In this document: piece after piece, positions 17,499 to 28,484 of the stretch
How the letters are laid out: every line of letters begins with the position of its first letter
Position numbering within the stretch: position 1 is the first letter of the stretch
Assembly: GCF_003604195.1 (NCBI RefSeq)
Contig: NZ_QXGR01000007.1
Location: forward strand, 149,203 to 213,202
Source of the DNA: Simplicispira lacusdiani
Lineage (GTDB): Bacteria > Pseudomonadota > Gammaproteobacteria > Burkholderiales > Burkholderiaceae_C
Direction: 5' to 3'
DNA: 64,000 bases
Position numbers and translations under genes: made by a program
Notes under the pieces: model-generated
Databases searched by the model: none
What the model was told of the DNA's origin: nothing
The model's input: the letters and a program-made list of their open reading frames with translations, nothing else

Positions 17499-18191
17499 TC
17501 AAGGCAGGCGGACCACGAAGCAGCCCCCGCCATAGGCGCCGCCGTTTTCGATGACGAGCGCGCCCTGGCGCTCGCCGTTCCTGTGCATGCGCGCCACCTG
17601 GGAGGAGAAATGGAAACCCAGGCCCGTGCTGCCGGTCAGGAAACTCACGCCCTTGGCGCCCGCCACCGCTTCGTCGCGCAGCATGTAGGCGGGGTAGCCC
17701 TGGCCGTTGTCCTCGACACGCAGCTCCAGCCAGCCGTCCTGGATGCGCGCGGCCACCCGGATCTTGTCGCGGGTGTACTGGTAGGCGTTGTTCAGCGCGT
17801 TGAGCAGCACGCCGGCCACGAGGTCGCGGTCCACGTACCAGAGGCAGTCGCCGCTGCAGTCCATGGTCACCGTGATGTTCTTGAAGTCCATGACCGACTG
17901 GTTCTGCAGCAGCACGTCGCCCACCAGCTCGGCGATGTCGCATTCAGCGATGTCGATCGGATAGATGGCCTTGTCCAGCTTGTACAGGCTCAGCAGCTGG
18001 ACCAGGTTGGAGTTCATCCGGCTGGCCTGGTAGATCACGCCCCCCAGGTCCTCGTAGGCCTGCAGGTCGCCATCCTTCCTGCACTGCTCGGAAATCTTCT
18101 CCAGCTCGCTGATCTGCACGTTCAGCGAGTTCTTCATGTCGTGGATGGACGAGGCAATCAAGTCCGTGAAACTGATGTCATCTTGCGCCAT
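17499..18191 (-). CDS. Soluble sensor histidine kinase
   Basis: A 230-residue protein without membrane segments. The dimerisation box with phospho-acceptor candidate H17 is SSIHDMKNSLN. The ATPase domain has an N box (LLNALNNAYQYTRD), G1 (VEDNGQGYP) and G2 (STGLGFHFSSQVARMH). There is no sensor domain, so signals must come through partner proteins or by direct cytoplasmic sensing. It is upstream of the REC-TPR regulator and is likely its kinase or phosphatase. Confidence 0.85.
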   Translation of the reverse strand: MAQDDISFTDLIASSIHDMKNSLNVQISELEKISEQCRKDGDLQAYEDLGGVIYQASRMNSNLVQLLSLYKLDKAIYPIDIAECDIAELVGDVLLQNQSVMDFKNITVTMDCSGDCLWYVDRDLVAGVLLNALNNAYQYTRDKIRVAARIQDGWLELRVEDNGQGYPAYMLRDEAVAGAKGVSFLTGSTGLGFHFSSQVARMHRNGERQGALVIENGGAYGGGCFVVRLP

Positions 18192-18284
18192 GGGTTCCCC
18201 TTGTGGCCGGTCCGAAAAAACCCCGGCCCCTTATCGTGCCATGCCTGCGCCGGCGCGCGCTTGATTTGGTGCAGGGGAGTGCGT

Positions 18285-20060
18285 TCATGCCAGCCGCGCC
18301 TCCAGCCAGCCGCGCAGGCTGTTGATGAAGGCCCAGCCCTGCACGCGCGGCAGGTCGTCCAGGCGCACCACGGCCTCCCGCACGCGGCCCTCGCGCAGCG
18401 CCACGGCGCGGCCCACGCCGGGCAGCAGGCCGCAGGAGAGCGGCGGCGTGACCCAGCGGCCGTCGAGCAGCAGGGCGATGTTGCCGAAGGTGCCCTCGGT
18501 GATCTCGCCAGCCTCGTTCCAGAGCACGGTGTCGAACACCCCGGGCGCGGCGGGCGCGAAGGCGGCGTAGTGCGCGCGCCGCGTGGTCTTGTGGCGCACG
18601 AATTCACCGTGCGCCTCGGCCAGCGGGCGGTCGGCCAGCCGCAGCACGACGGGCTCGGGCGTGGGCTGCAGCGCGAAGGCCTCGGCGCGCGGCGCGCCCG
18701 CCGCACCCTGCAGCAGGCGCACGCGCCAGGCCCCCTGCGCATGGCCGGCCGCCAGGTCCTGCAGGCACTGGCGCACGGCGGCGCCGTTCCAGGGGTGGTG
18801 GAAATGCGCGGCGGCCTGCTCCATGCGCGCCAGGTGCTCGTCCAGGTGGCGGAACCGGCCGCCGTCAAGCCGCAGGGTTTCCAGGATCTCGAAAGGCATG
18901 CTGGCGCGCTCCAGGAAGGCGCGCTTGTGGCGCCATTCGTTCCATTCGGCGTCGGCCGTGGCGTCCGCCGTGATGCCGCTGCCAATGCCGCACGTGGCCT
19001 GCGCTCCGCGCAGCACCACGGTACGGATGGGCACGTTGAAGGTGGCGCGGATGCCGCCATCCGCGCCCGGCCGCACCAGGCCCACGGCGCCGCAGTAGAA
19101 GCCGCGCGGCCCGTCCTCCAGCCGGCGGATGGCCTGCATGGCGCTGGCCTTGGGCGCGCCCGTGACCGAACCGCAGGGGAACAGCGCCGCGAACACCTGC
19201 GCCAGCCGCATGCCGGGCCGGGTGCGCGCCTGCACGTCCGAGGTCATCTGCCACACGGCGGGCAGCGGCTCGGCATGGAACAGGCGAGGCACCCGCACGC
19301 TGTGCGGCAGGGCGATGCGCGCGAGGTCGTTGCGCAGCAGGTCCACGATCATCACGTTCTCGGCACGCTCCTTGGGCGAGGCGCGCAGCTGCTCGGCCAA
19401 AGCGGCATCCTCGCCGGGCGTGGCGCCGCGCGGGGCCGTGCCCTTCATGGGCCGTGCCAGGATGTCGCCGCCCCCATCGCGCCGGGCCTGCCAGTCGAAG
19501 AACAGCTCGGGCGAGACCGACAGCACCTGCTCGCCGCCCATGTCGATGCAGGCCGCGTAGCCGCCGGGCTGCGCCCGCTGCAGGGCGGCGAACAACGCCA
19601 GCACCGCCTGCGGCCCGCCGCCCTGCGGCGTGGCACGCAGCGGCGCCGTGTAGTTGGCCTGGTAATACGTGCCCCGGGCAATGGCCTCGTGGATGGCCGC
19701 CAGGGCCGCGTCGAAGGCGGCGCGCTCCAGCGGCGGCCGCCACGGCAGCGTGGGAGCGTCGGCCGGCGGCGGCGGCGCGGGCCAGGGGCGGGGCGCGTCG
19801 TGCACGGAAAACCAGGCCAGCGGCCCATCGGCGGCATGGGTCTGCAGCGCGGCGTCGAAGGCGGACGCGGCCTCGTAGCGCAGGCCGCCCACGCACCAGG
19901 CCCCCTGCGCGGCCGCATCCTGCACCGCGTCGAGCACGGCGCGCACCTCGGCAGGCTGATGGGCCACCAGCACCCGGAGCGGCGCGCCCAGGGCGCAGCG
20001 CAGGCGCGGCGCGGTGCTGTCGCGCGGGTCGCTGAAATCGATCAGTGCATCAATGGTCAA
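18285..20060 (-). CDS. pabB: Fused aminodeoxychorismate synthase component I and aminodeoxychorismate lyase
   Basis: A 591-residue fusion. The N-terminal about 340 residues are the chorismate-using PabB/TrpE-type domain; ARPMKGTAPRG contains the Lys that distinguishes PabB from anthranilate synthase, and LFPCGSVTGAPKASAM is the Mg-binding end. From about 365 to the end is a class IV aminotransferase-like PabC domain (ILETLRLDGGRFRHLDEHLARM, then VLWNEAGEITEGTFGNI). Together they turn chorismate and ammonia into 4-aminobenzoate and pyruvate for folate. The glutaminase PabA is not in the window. Such fusions are frequent in Burkholderiales. Confidence 0.93.
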   Translation of the reverse strand: MTIDALIDFSDPRDSTAPRLRCALGAPLRVLVAHQPAEVRAVLDAVQDAAAQGAWCVGGLRYEAASAFDAALQTHAADGPLAWFSVHDAPRPWPAPPPPADAPTLPWRPPLERAAFDAALAAIHEAIARGTYYQANYTAPLRATPQGGGPQAVLALFAALQRAQPGGYAACIDMGGEQVLSVSPELFFDWQARRDGGGDILARPMKGTAPRGATPGEDAALAEQLRASPKERAENVMIVDLLRNDLARIALPHSVRVPRLFHAEPLPAVWQMTSDVQARTRPGMRLAQVFAALFPCGSVTGAPKASAMQAIRRLEDGPRGFYCGAVGLVRPGADGGIRATFNVPIRTVVLRGAQATCGIGSGITADATADAEWNEWRHKRAFLERASMPFEILETLRLDGGRFRHLDEHLARMEQAAAHFHHPWNGAAVRQCLQDLAAGHAQGAWRVRLLQGAAGAPRAEAFALQPTPEPVVLRLADRPLAEAHGEFVRHKTTRRAHYAAFAPAAPGVFDTVLWNEAGEITEGTFGNIALLLDGRWVTPPLSCGLLPGVGRAVALREGRVREAVVRLDDLPRVQGWAFINSLRGWLEARLA

Positions 20061-20062
20061 AT

Positions 20063-20108
20063 CGGCCTCCAGCGCTTTACTGCAAAGCGCCGTTAGCTAT
20101 CAAAAAGA
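20063..20108 (-). repeat. Dispersed repeat family 1, well-conserved copy
   Basis: On the minus strand it reads TTTTTGATAGCTAACGGCGC, a spacer, then AAGCGCTGGAGGCC, which matches the copy at 12315-12358. It lies directly upstream of the pabB start, so it is part of the leader of that gene. Confidence 0.7.
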
Positions 20109-20136
20109 GAGCAAACCTCTTCCATGCCCCTCGGGG

Positions 20137-21255
20137 TCAGGCGGCGCCGATATGCGGCACCAGCCCCACCGCCGGCTGCCCGCTCTTGAGCGCGGCGGTA
20201 AAGGCCAGCATGCGGTCGATGGGCTGGCGGGCGCGCGGGATGATGGCCGGGTCCACCTCGATGGCGTTGCCACCCGTCTCCAGCACCTGCGCCACGCCGG
20301 CCAGGCCGTTCATGGCCATCCAGGGGCAGTGGGCGCAGCTCTTGCAGGTGGCGCTGTTGCCGGCGGTGGGCGCCTCGTAGAACACCTTGCCGGGGTTGAG
20401 CGCGCGCAGCTTGTGCATCATGCCGTTGTCGGTGGCGACGATGAACTCCTGGGCGTCCATCGTCTGCGCGGCCTTGAGGATGGCGGAGGTGGAGCCCACG
20501 GCGTCGGCCAGGGCGATCACGTCGGCCGGGCTTTCCGGGTGCACCAGCACCTTGGCGTTCGGATGCTCCTTCTTGAGCGCCTCCAGCTCGAAGGCCTTGA
20601 ACTCGTCGTGCACGATGCAGGCGCCGTTCCAGAACACCATGTCGGCGCCGGTCTCGCGGCGGATGTAGTCGCCCAGGTGGCGGTCGGGCGCCCAGAGGAT
20701 CTTGTGGCCCTGGTCCTTGAGCGCGCGCACGATGTCGAGCGCGCAGCTCGACGTCACCAGCCAGTCGGCGCGCGCCTTCACGGCGGCGCTGGTGTTGGCG
20801 TAAACCACCACGGTGCGGTCGGGGTGCTGGTCGCAGAAGGCGCTGAATTCCTCGATCGGGCAGCCCAGGTCGAGCGAGCAGGTGGCGTCGAGGTCGGGCA
20901 TGAGGATGGTCTTTTCGGGCGAGAGGATCTTGGCCGTCTCGCCCATGAAACGCACGCCGCTCACCACCAACGTCTGCGCCGCGTGGTCGCGGCCGAAGCG
21001 CGCCATCTCCAGCGAATCGCTGACGATGCCGCCGGTTTCCTCGGCCAGATCCTGCAGATCGGGGTGCACGTAGTAGTGCGACACCATGACCGCGTTCTTT
21101 TCCTTGAGCAGGCGGCGGATCTTGTCCTTGAGCGCGGCCCGCTCGTCCGGCGAGGGCTCGGCGGGGACGCGCGCCCAGGCGTGCTTGGTGGAACAGACCG
21201 AGCCGCCCTCGGGCTGCTCGTAGTCGACTTCTTTCAGGGTGATCGTGGTGTTCAT
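20137..21255 (-). CDS. nadA: Quinolinate synthase A
   Basis: A 372-residue 4Fe-4S enzyme that condenses iminoaspartate with dihydroxyacetone phosphate to quinolinate. Cluster-binding cysteines are visible in [21 protein letters not shown] and [26 protein letters not shown] near residue 60 matches the substrate site. AGGAG is upstream of the ATG. Its start codon overlaps the nadC stop by 4 bp, so the two are translationally coupled. Confidence 0.96.
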   Translation of the reverse strand: MNTTITLKEVDYEQPEGGSVCSTKHAWARVPAEPSPDERAALKDKIRRLLKEKNAVMVSHYYVHPDLQDLAEETGGIVSDSLEMARFGRDHAAQTLVVSGVRFMGETAKILSPEKTILMPDLDATCSLDLGCPIEEFSAFCDQHPDRTVVVYANTSAAVKARADWLVTSSCALDIVRALKDQGHKILWAPDRHLGDYIRRETGADMVFWNGACIVHDEFKAFELEALKKEHPNAKVLVHPESPADVIALADAVGSTSAILKAAQTMDAQEFIVATDNGMMHKLRALNPGKVFYEAPTAGNSATCKSCAHCPWMAMNGLAGVAQVLETGGNAIEVDPAIIPRARQPIDRMLAFTAALKSGQPAVGLVPHIGAA

Positions 21256-22118
21256 GGCAACTCCTGCAGGCGCATCGAGAAGTCGGTGGCCTTGATGTCC
21301 TTGGTCAGGGTTCCAATGGAAATGCGGTCCACGCCGGTTTCCGCCAGGGCGCGCACGCTCTCCAGGGTCACGCCGCCCGAGATTTCGAGGATGGCACGGC
21401 CCGCGTTGAGGCGCACGGCCTCGTGCAGCATGGGCAGGGGCATGTTGTCGAGCAGCACCATCTTGGCTCCAGCGTCCAGCGCCTCCTGCAATTGCGCGAG
21501 GGTTTCCACCTCGATCTCGATGAACTGCGCGCGCGCGGCCACTGCCTCGGCCGCGCGCAGCACGGCGGTGACGCCCCCCGCAGCGGCGATGTGGTTTTCC
21601 TTGATGAGCACCGCGTCGTGCAGGCCGATGCGGTGGTTGGTGCCGCCGCCGGTGCGCACGGCGTACTTCTGCGCCAGGCGCAGGCCGGGCAGGGTCTTGC
21701 GCGTGTCCACGATCTGGGCGCGCGTGCCGCGCACGGCCTCCACGTAAACGGCGGTCTTGGTGGCCACGGCCGAGAGCAATTGCAGGAAGTTCAACGCGGT
21801 GCGCTCGGCGCTCAGCAGCGCGCGGGCACCGGCCTCCACCTCCAGCACCACCTGGTCGGGCGCGCAGCGCTGGCCCTCGGCCACATGCCAGGAGATGCGC
21901 GCATCGGGGTCGAGCGCGCGCAGCGCCGCGTTGGCCCAGGGGGCGCCGCAGATAACGGCGCTCTCGCGCGCGAGCACGCGGGCGCGGGCGCGGCGCGCGG
22001 GATCGATCAGGCCGGCGGTCAGGTCGCCGCTGCCCACGTCTTCCTGCAGGGCACGGGCCACGTCCAGCAGCACCTGGGAACGCAAGGAATCGTTGGAAGG
22101 GTCAGCAAAATACGTCAT
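21252..22118 (-). CDS. nadC: Nicotinate-nucleotide pyrophosphorylase (quinolinate phosphoribosyltransferase)
   Basis: A 288-residue enzyme converting quinolinate and PRPP to nicotinate mononucleotide. Motifs include [56 protein letters not shown] and [21 protein letters not shown]. It is the first gene of the nadC-nadA pair and starts 64 bp from the divergent panB start. The length matches the family. Confidence 0.96.
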   Translation of the reverse strand: MTYFADPSNDSLRSQVLLDVARALQEDVGSGDLTAGLIDPARRARARVLARESAVICGAPWANAALRALDPDARISWHVAEGQRCAPDQVVLEVEAGARALLSAERTALNFLQLLSAVATKTAVYVEAVRGTRAQIVDTRKTLPGLRLAQKYAVRTGGGTNHRIGLHDAVLIKENHIAAAGGVTAVLRAAEAVAARAQFIEIEVETLAQLQEALDAGAKMVLLDNMPLPMLHEAVRLNAGRAILEISGGVTLESVRALAETGVDRISIGTLTKDIKATDFSMRLQELP

Positions 22119-22182
22119 GGGACCGAAGCATAGCGGCTTCGACTAGACTCGCGGCTCCCATGGACTTTGCAAGGATGGCCCC

Positions 22183-23073
22183 ATGACCGAAACCTCCAAG
22201 CCCTCCGCCAACGCCGGCACCCCCTACGGCACGCTGCCGCCCGCGTCGCCCCTGCCCCAGCGCCGCCCCGTGAGCCTGCCGCGCCTGCAGCAGATGCGCG
22301 ATGCCGGCGAAAAAATCACCATGCTGACCGCCTACGACGCCACCTTCGCCGCCGTGGCCGATGCCGCCGGGGTGGAATGCCTGCTGGTGGGCGATTCTCT
22401 CGGCATGGTCTGCCAAGGCCTGCCCAGCACCGTGGGCGTGACGCTGGAAACCATGGTCTACCACACCGAAAGCGTGGCGCGCGGGCTCTACCGCGTGCAG
22501 GGCACGGCCTGGCTGATCGCCGACCTGCCGTTCGGCAGCTACCACGAGTCGCGCGAGCAGGCGCTGCGCAGCGCCTCGGCCCTGATGCGCGCCGGCGCGC
22601 ACATGGTCAAGCTCGAAGGCGGCGGCTGGACCACCGAGACCGTGCGCTTCCTGGTCGAGCGCGGCATCCCCGTCTGCGCCCACCTGGGCCTGACCCCGCA
22701 GACCGTGCACGCCCTGGGAGGCTACCGCGTGCAGGGCAAGACCGACGAGGCCGCGCTGGCCATGCGCCGCCAGGCGCACGAACTGCAGGACGCCGGCGCC
22801 TCGATGCTGGTGCTGGAGATGGTGCCCGCGCAGCTCTCGGCCGAACTGACCCTGGAACTGCCGCACTGCCACACCATCGGCATCGGCGCGGGCAACGGCA
22901 CCGCCGGCCAGGTGCTGGTGCTGCACGACATGCTGGGCATGAACCTGGGCAAGATGGCCCGCTTCGTGCACAACTTCATGCAGGACGCCGGCAGCGTGCG
23001 CGGCGCCATGGAGGCCTATGTGCAGGCGGTCAAGCAGGGGCGTTTCCCCGACAATGCCGTGCACGCTTGGTAA
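22183..23073 (+). CDS. panB: 3-methyl-2-oxobutanoate hydroxymethyltransferase
   Basis: A 296-residue enzyme forming ketopantoate in pantothenate synthesis. The signature [29 protein letters not shown] with metal-binding Asp, and [20 protein letters not shown] are clear. It has a roughly 20-residue N-terminal extension. AGGA lies upstream of the ATG. panC follows after 31 bp, so the two form an operon. Confidence 0.97.
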   Translation: MTETSKPSANAGTPYGTLPPASPLPQRRPVSLPRLQQMRDAGEKITMLTAYDATFAAVADAAGVECLLVGDSLGMVCQGLPSTVGVTLETMVYHTESVARGLYRVQGTAWLIADLPFGSYHESREQALRSASALMRAGAHMVKLEGGGWTTETVRFLVERGIPVCAHLGLTPQTVHALGGYRVQGKTDEAALAMRRQAHELQDAGASMLVLEMVPAQLSAELTLELPHCHTIGIGAGNGTAGQVLVLHDMLGMNLGKMARFVHNFMQDAGSVRGAMEAYVQAVKQGRFPDNAVHAW

Positions 23074-23095
23074 AACCCGGCCCCTCCCTTTCTGA

Positions 23096-23953
<858 letters not shown>

Positions 23954-23991
23954 AGACCAGCGACCTGCGGGGTCCGAACGCACTCGCCACC

Positions 23992-24597
23992 ATGGACATC
24001 CTCTTCCTGGCCATCCTCATCGCTACCGGCATCTTCGTGCTGAACGCGAAGCAGCAGCGCCAGCGCATCGTGCTGCTGGCCGGCTTCCTGGGGAACTACC
24101 AGATCGAGAAGCTCATGGAGAACCTCACCGAGGGCTATCTGCGCGCCCTGGGCGAGAGCAACCCCGAGCGGCGCGAACAGGTCTGGAGTCTGCTGCGCAC
24201 CACCGAACTGCAGCTGAGCGAACAATTCACCCGCTTCGCCACCGAGTTCGCCCGCGTGGACCCGGAGCTGACCCGCGTGAGCACGCTTGCGCTGGCCCTG
24301 CCCTTCGCCGACCAGTGGCTGCCCCGCGCCACGTTCGACATGCGCAAGGCCCTGGCCATCCATGCCCAGGGCATCGAGCGCGTGGTGCGCAACGACGCAG
24401 GCCTCTCGCTGCGCGACAAGGCCTTCACGCTGTCCGCCGAACTGTTCCTGATGCAGCACACCTGCCACTGGTTCTGCAAGTCCAAGACCATCGCCTCGGC
24501 GCGCCTGCTGGCACGCCACCAGACCCCCTACGAGCAGGTGCTCGCCAGCGTCGACTCCGAGACCCGCAACGCCTACCGGGCCCTGCTGCGCGGCTAA
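23992..24597 (+). CDS. Hypothetical protein with N-terminal membrane segment
   Basis: I do not recognise a named domain in this 201-residue protein. It starts with a single hydrophobic segment ([15 protein letters not shown]), followed by charged, mostly helical sequence including [20 protein letters not shown] Cys/His-containing stretch near the C terminus reads [13 protein letters not shown]. Codon use is like its neighbours. It is 38 bp after panC and 14 bp before rluE on the same strand, so it may belong to that transcript. The ATG is the first sensible start after the panC stop. Confidence 0.75.
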   Translation: MDILFLAILIATGIFVLNAKQQRQRIVLLAGFLGNYQIEKLMENLTEGYLRALGESNPERREQVWSLLRTTELQLSEQFTRFATEFARVDPELTRVSTLALALPFADQWLPRATFDMRKALAIHAQGIERVVRNDAGLSLRDKAFTLSAELFLMQHTCHWFCKSKTIASARLLARHQTPYEQVLASVDSETRNAYRALLRG

Positions 24598-24611
24598 GCC
24601 CGACCACGCCC

Positions 24612-25235
24612 ATGGCGCGCCTGTCCCTTCCCGCTGGCCCCCGCCGCCCGGCGCCGCGCCGCGCGGCCAAGCCTCCCCCCGACACACCGCGCCTGTTGCT
24701 GCTGAACAAGCCCTTCGACGTGCTGACGCAGTTCAGCCCCGACGGCGAAGGCCGCGCCACGCTCAAGGACTACGTGGACGTGCCCGGCGTCTACCCGGCG
24801 GGCCGCCTGGACCGCGACAGCGAGGGCTTGCTGCTGCTGACCAACGACGGCGCCCTGCAGGCCCGCATCGCCGACCCGCGCCACAAGCTCGCCAAAACCT
24901 ACTGGGTGCAGGTGGAAGGCTCGCCCAGCAAAGAACAGATACGCCGTTTGAGCGAAGGCGTGCTGCTCAAGGACGGCCCTACCCTGCCCGCCCAGGCGCG
25001 CCTGCTGGAGCCCCCGGCGCTGTGGGAGCGGCACCCGCCGGTGCGCTTTCGCCAGAGCATTCCCACGGCCTGGCTGGAACTGACCATCCGCGAGGGCCGC
25101 AACCGCCAGGTGCGCCGCATGACCGCCGCCGTGGGCCTGCCCACGCTGCGGTTGGTGCGCATGCGCATCGGGCCTTGGGGTTTGGAAGGATTGGCGCCCG
25201 GAGAGTGGCGCGAGGTGCCGTTGGCGCTGGACTGA
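24612..25235 (+). CDS. rluE: Ribosomal large subunit pseudouridine synthase, RluE type
   Basis: A 207-residue RsuA/RluE-family pseudouridine synthase. The catalytic Asp lies in [18 protein letters not shown]. Other signatures are [13 protein letters not shown] and [24 protein letters not shown]. It lacks the N-terminal S4 domain of RsuA and RluB, as in RluE, which modifies U2457 of 23S rRNA in E. coli. A short basic, proline-rich N-terminal extension (about 25 residues) is present. It starts 14 bp after the preceding gene. Confidence 0.9.
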   Translation: MARLSLPAGPRRPAPRRAAKPPPDTPRLLLLNKPFDVLTQFSPDGEGRATLKDYVDVPGVYPAGRLDRDSEGLLLLTNDGALQARIADPRHKLAKTYWVQVEGSPSKEQIRRLSEGVLLKDGPTLPAQARLLEPPALWERHPPVRFRQSIPTAWLELTIREGRNRQVRRMTAAVGLPTLRLVRMRIGPWGLEGLAPGEWREVPLALD

Positions 25236-25240
25236 ACGGA

Positions 25241-26248
25241 TCAGGCGCCTTCGCCCTTGGGCTCGCGCTCCATGAGGGCGGCCACGGCCTCGGCGGGGCG
25301 CAGGCGGCCGTCGAGCAAGGCCACCACGCCCTCGCTGATGGGCATCTCCACGCCCAGGTGGCGGGCGCGCTGCACCACGGTGCGGGCGCAGTACACGCCC
25401 TCGGCCACATGGCCCAGCGAGGCCACCGCCTGATCCAGCGTCTGGCCCTGCGCCAGGAGCAGGCCCACGCGGCGGTTGCGCGAAAGATCGCCGGTGGCGG
25501 TGAGCACCAGATCCCCCAGGCCCGACAGCCCCATGAAGGTGTCCACGCGCGCGCCCAGGGCCAGGCCCAGGCGGGTGATCTCGGCCAGGCCACGCGTGAT
25601 GAGGGCCGCGCGGGCGTTCAGGCCCAGTTGCAGGCCGTCGCACAGGCCGGTGGCGATGGCCAGCACGTTCTTGACGGCGCCGCCCACCTCCACGCCCACG
25701 ATGTCGTCGTTGGCGTAGACACGCAGGCTGGGGCTGTGAAAGGCGCGCACCAGGGCCTCGCGGACGCTGGCGTGCTCGCTGGCGGCCACCAAGGCGGTGG
25801 GCTGGGCGCGTGCCACCTCCTGCGCAAAACTCGGACCGCTGAGCACGCCCGCGATCAAATCAGGAGCAACCTGCGCGCGCACCTCGTGCGCCAGCAGGCC
25901 AAAAGACTCTTTGTTTTCCGCTGCCTCGAAGCCCTTGCAGAGCCAGGCCACGGGCGCGGTGCAACCGCGCAACCGCGCCAGCATGCCGCGCAGGCCCGCC
26001 ATGGGCGTGGCCACGATGACCAAATCGGCGGCGCGCGCCAGCGCGGCCACGTCGCCGCCGGCCACGGCCAGGGAGGGCGGCAACCCGATACCGGGCAGGT
26101 AGCGCGCGTTGCTGCGCGCGGCCTGCATCTCGGTCACCTGACCCGCATCGCGCGCCCATAGGGTGACGGCATGGCCGGCGGGGTGCGCGGCGGCGCTGAT
26201 GGCCATGGCCGTTCCCCAGGCACCGGCACCGATCACTATGATTTTCAT
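25241..26248 (-). CDS. gpsA: Glycerol-3-phosphate dehydrogenase [NAD(P)+]
   Basis: A 335-residue enzyme that makes sn-glycerol 3-phosphate for phospholipids from dihydroxyacetone phosphate. It has the dinucleotide motif [32 protein letters not shown], the catalytic-Lys region [13 protein letters not shown] and [18 protein letters not shown]. The ATG lies inside a family 1 repeat, so the repeat is the gene's leader. secB is 48 bp upstream on the same strand, as often seen in proteobacteria. Confidence 0.96.
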   Translation of the reverse strand: MKIIVIGAGAWGTAMAISAAAHPAGHAVTLWARDAGQVTEMQAARSNARYLPGIGLPPSLAVAGGDVAALARAADLVIVATPMAGLRGMLARLRGCTAPVAWLCKGFEAAENKESFGLLAHEVRAQVAPDLIAGVLSGPSFAQEVARAQPTALVAASEHASVREALVRAFHSPSLRVYANDDIVGVEVGGAVKNVLAIATGLCDGLQLGLNARAALITRGLAEITRLGLALGARVDTFMGLSGLGDLVLTATGDLSRNRRVGLLLAQGQTLDQAVASLGHVAEGVYCARTVVQRARHLGVEMPISEGVVALLDGRLRPAEAVAALMEREPKGEGA

Positions 26249-26288
26249 AGCTATTGGCGCTTGCTCAGCAAGCGCCGGAGGCCAAAAT
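26241..26288 (+). repeat. Dispersed repeat family 1, copy carrying the gpsA start codon
   Basis: On the plus strand it reads CATAGCTATTGGCGCTTGCT, then AGCAAGCGCCGGAGGCCAAAA. GGCGCTTGCT and AGCAAGCGCC form a 10-bp stem. The CAT at 26246-26248 is the gpsA start codon on the minus strand, so this hairpin would be in the gpsA leader RNA. Confidence 0.7.
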
Positions 26289-26296
26289 GGCTGAAA

Positions 26297-26758
26297 TTAT
26301 TGGGGCAGAGGCGACGAAGGTGCCGCAGCGGCCTGTTGCTGTTGTTGTGCATACATGGCCTGGAAGTTGATCTCGGCCAGGTGCACGGGCGGGAAGCCGG
26401 CGCGGTTGATGGTGTCGGCCACGTTGCCGCGCAGGTAGGGGTAGACGATCTGCGGGCAGGCGACGCCGATCACGGTGCTCATCTGCTCCTCGGGCACGTT
26501 GCGGATTTCGAAAATGCCGGCCTGCTTGGCCTCGATCAGGAACACGGTCTTGTCCTTGATCTTGGTGTGCACGGTGGCGGTCACGCAGATCTCGAAGATG
26601 CCTTCGGCGGCGGGCGCGGCCTCCACGCCGATCTGGATGTCCACGTTGGGCTGCTCGGCCTCCAGCAGGATGCCGGGCGAGTTGGGCTGCTCAAGCGACA
26701 GGTCCTTGAGGTAGACGCGCTGGATCTGGAAAACGGGGGTGGTGTCTTGATCGGCCAT
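26297..26758 (-). CDS. secB: Protein-export chaperone SecB
   Basis: A 153-residue chaperone that keeps exported proteins unfolded and delivers them to SecA. It matches SecB through [45 protein letters not shown] and [32 protein letters not shown]. The Gln-rich tail is common. It lies between grxC and gpsA, all on the minus strand, an arrangement well known in proteobacteria. Confidence 0.97.
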   Translation of the reverse strand: MADQDTTPVFQIQRVYLKDLSLEQPNSPGILLEAEQPNVDIQIGVEAAPAAEGIFEICVTATVHTKIKDKTVFLIEAKQAGIFEIRNVPEEQMSTVIGVACPQIVYPYLRGNVADTINRAGFPPVHLAEINFQAMYAQQQQQAAAAPSSPLPQ

Positions 26759-26809
26759 GGTACGAAGGGCTTTCAGTTCGGACCCCGCACGGCGCAGGGC
26801 CCATCAAAC

Positions 26810-26843
26810 AAAAACCCGCTGCGGAAACCGTTCCCGCGGCGGG
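26810..26843 (-). terminator. Intrinsic terminator after grxC
   Basis: On the minus strand CCCGC and GCGG pair with CCGC and GCGGG around one mismatch and a 9-nt loop, followed by five T. It lies just downstream of the grxC stop and before the secB start, so it would separate the two transcripts. Confidence 0.6.
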
Positions 26844-26857
26844 CACATGGGGCAGGA

Positions 26858-27118
26858 TTATGCAGCGCCCAGCAGGGGGATCAGACCGCCCTTTGCGTCG
26901 AGGGCCATCAGATCGTCGCAGCCGCCCACATGGGTGTCGCCGATGAAGATCTGCGGCACGGTGCGCCGGCCAGTGATTTCCATCATGTGCGCGCGCGCGG
27001 CGGGGTCGGTGTCGATGCGGATTTCCTCGACCTGCTCCACGCCCCGGGCCTTGAGCACCTGCTTGGCGCGGATGCAGTAGGGACAAACGGCGGTGGTGTA
27101 CATCTTCACGGCTTGCAT
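26858..27118 (-). CDS. grxC: Glutaredoxin 3
   Basis: An 86-residue thioredoxin-fold protein with the dithiol active site CPYCIRAKQVL at about residues 12-15. It also has TVPQIFIGDTHVGGCDDL, typical of glutaredoxin 3. It reduces disulfides using glutathione in the cytoplasm. It lies between a rhodanese gene and secB on the same strand. Confidence 0.95.
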   Translation of the reverse strand: MQAVKMYTTAVCPYCIRAKQVLKARGVEQVEEIRIDTDPAARAHMMEITGRRTVPQIFIGDTHVGGCDDLMALDAKGGLIPLLGAA

Positions 27119-27145
27119 GGCAGTGCTCCTAGTGGCCCACGGGGC

Positions 27146-27553
27146 TCAGGCCTTCTCGACCGGCAGTCCGGCTTCTTTCCAGGACTTGAGGCCGCCCGCC
27201 AGCACCTGGGCCTTCTCGTAGCCCAGCTTGCGCGCGATGACGGCGGCGCGGGCCGCCCGGCCACCGCTGGCGCACACCATGACCACGGGCACGGCCTTGT
27301 TCTTGACGACGCTGGGCAGGCGCGCCTCCAGTTCGTCGAGCGGCACGTTCTTGGCGCCGCCGGCATGGCCGGCGGCATATTCATCGGCCCCGCACACATC
27401 GATCAGCACGGCCTTCTCGCGGTTGATCAGCTGCACCACGCTGGCCGCGGGCAGCCCGCCCAGGGAGGCGCCGCGCAGCGCCGGCAGCAGCAGCATGGAG
27501 CCCGAGGCGAGCGCGAGAACGAACAGATACCAGTTGTCGGCGAAGAATTTCAC
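27146..27553 (-). CDS. Membrane-anchored rhodanese-like protein
   Basis: A 135-residue protein with a hydrophobic N-terminal segment (WYLFVLALASGSMLLLPAL) and one rhodanese domain. The active-site loop has Cys in VVMVCASGGRAARAA, where the thiosulfate:cyanide sulfurtransferase family keeps its catalytic Cys. DVCGADEYAAGHAGGAKNVP is the second family landmark. It precedes grxC by 27 bp, as in other proteobacteria where this gene sits with grxC and secB. Substrate unknown. Confidence 0.9.
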   Translation of the reverse strand: MKFFADNWYLFVLALASGSMLLLPALRGASLGGLPAASVVQLINREKAVLIDVCGADEYAAGHAGGAKNVPLDELEARLPSVVKNKAVPVVMVCASGGRAARAAVIARKLGYEKAQVLAGGLKSWKEAGLPVEKA

Positions 27554-27623
27554 GTTATTCCTTGGGTTGCAAACAGGGCAATTTTAGAATGTATGGTTTT
27601 GACCCGCTTTCTCTAGGGAAACC

Positions 27624-28367
27624 ATGCACAAACTCGTTCTGATCCGCCACGGCGAATCCACCTGGAACCTGGAAAACCGCTTCACCGGCTGGACCGACGT
27701 GGACCTGACCCCCACCGGCGTGTCCCAGGCCATGTCGGCCGGCAAGCTGCTCAAGGCCGAAGGCTACGAGTTCGACCTGTGCTACACCAGCGTGCTCAAG
27801 CGCGCCATCCACACCCTGTGGTACGCGCTGGACGAGATGGACCGCACCTGGCTGCCCGTGCAGAAAAGCTGGCGCCTGAACGAGCGCCACTACGGCGCCC
27901 TGCAGGGCCTGAACAAGGGCGAAACCGCCAAGAAATACGGCGATGAGCAGGTGCTGGTGTGGCGCCGCAGCTACGACACCCCGCCCCCGGCCCTGGAAGC
28001 CACCGACCCGCGCTGCGAGCGTGGCGACCGCCGCTACGCCGGCCTCGATGCCGCCCAGGTGCCCCTGACCGAATGCCTGAAGGACACCGTGGCGCGCGTG
28101 CTGCCGTTCTGGAACGACACCATGGCCCCGGCCATCCGCTCGGGCCAGCGCATCCTGCTGGCGGCGCACGGCAACTCCATCCGCGCCCTGGTCAAGTACC
28201 TCGACAACATCTCGGACGACGAGATCGTTGGCCTGAACATTCCCAACGGCATTCCGCTGGTATACGAACTGGACGCCGACCTCAAGCCCATCCGCCGCTA
28301 CTATCTGGGCGATGCCGAGGCCGCCGCCAAGGCCGCTGCCGCCGTGGCGTCGCAGGGCAAGGCGTAA
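27624..28367 (+). CDS. gpmA: 2,3-bisphosphoglycerate-dependent phosphoglycerate mutase
   Basis: A 247-residue glycolytic enzyme. The phospho-histidine motif [20 protein letters not shown] is at residues 5-24. The second His is in [16 protein letters not shown], and [12 protein letters not shown] is also diagnostic. The start lies 70 bp from the divergent rhodanese gene. Confidence 0.97.
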   Translation: MHKLVLIRHGESTWNLENRFTGWTDVDLTPTGVSQAMSAGKLLKAEGYEFDLCYTSVLKRAIHTLWYALDEMDRTWLPVQKSWRLNERHYGALQGLNKGETAKKYGDEQVLVWRRSYDTPPPALEATDPRCERGDRRYAGLDAAQVPLTECLKDTVARVLPFWNDTMAPAIRSGQRILLAAHGNSIRALVKYLDNISDDEIVGLNIPNGIPLVYELDADLKPIRRYYLGDAEAAAKAAAAVASQGKA

Positions 28368-28484
28368 AGCCGCGGTAAAGCCGCCCCCGAACCGGCCCGG
28401 CGGCGCGAAAACAAGGCCCTGCGCGGGAACCCGCGCGGGCCGGGCCCTTCCAAGGTGTATATTGAGTCGGCTAAAGGTGTTCGT

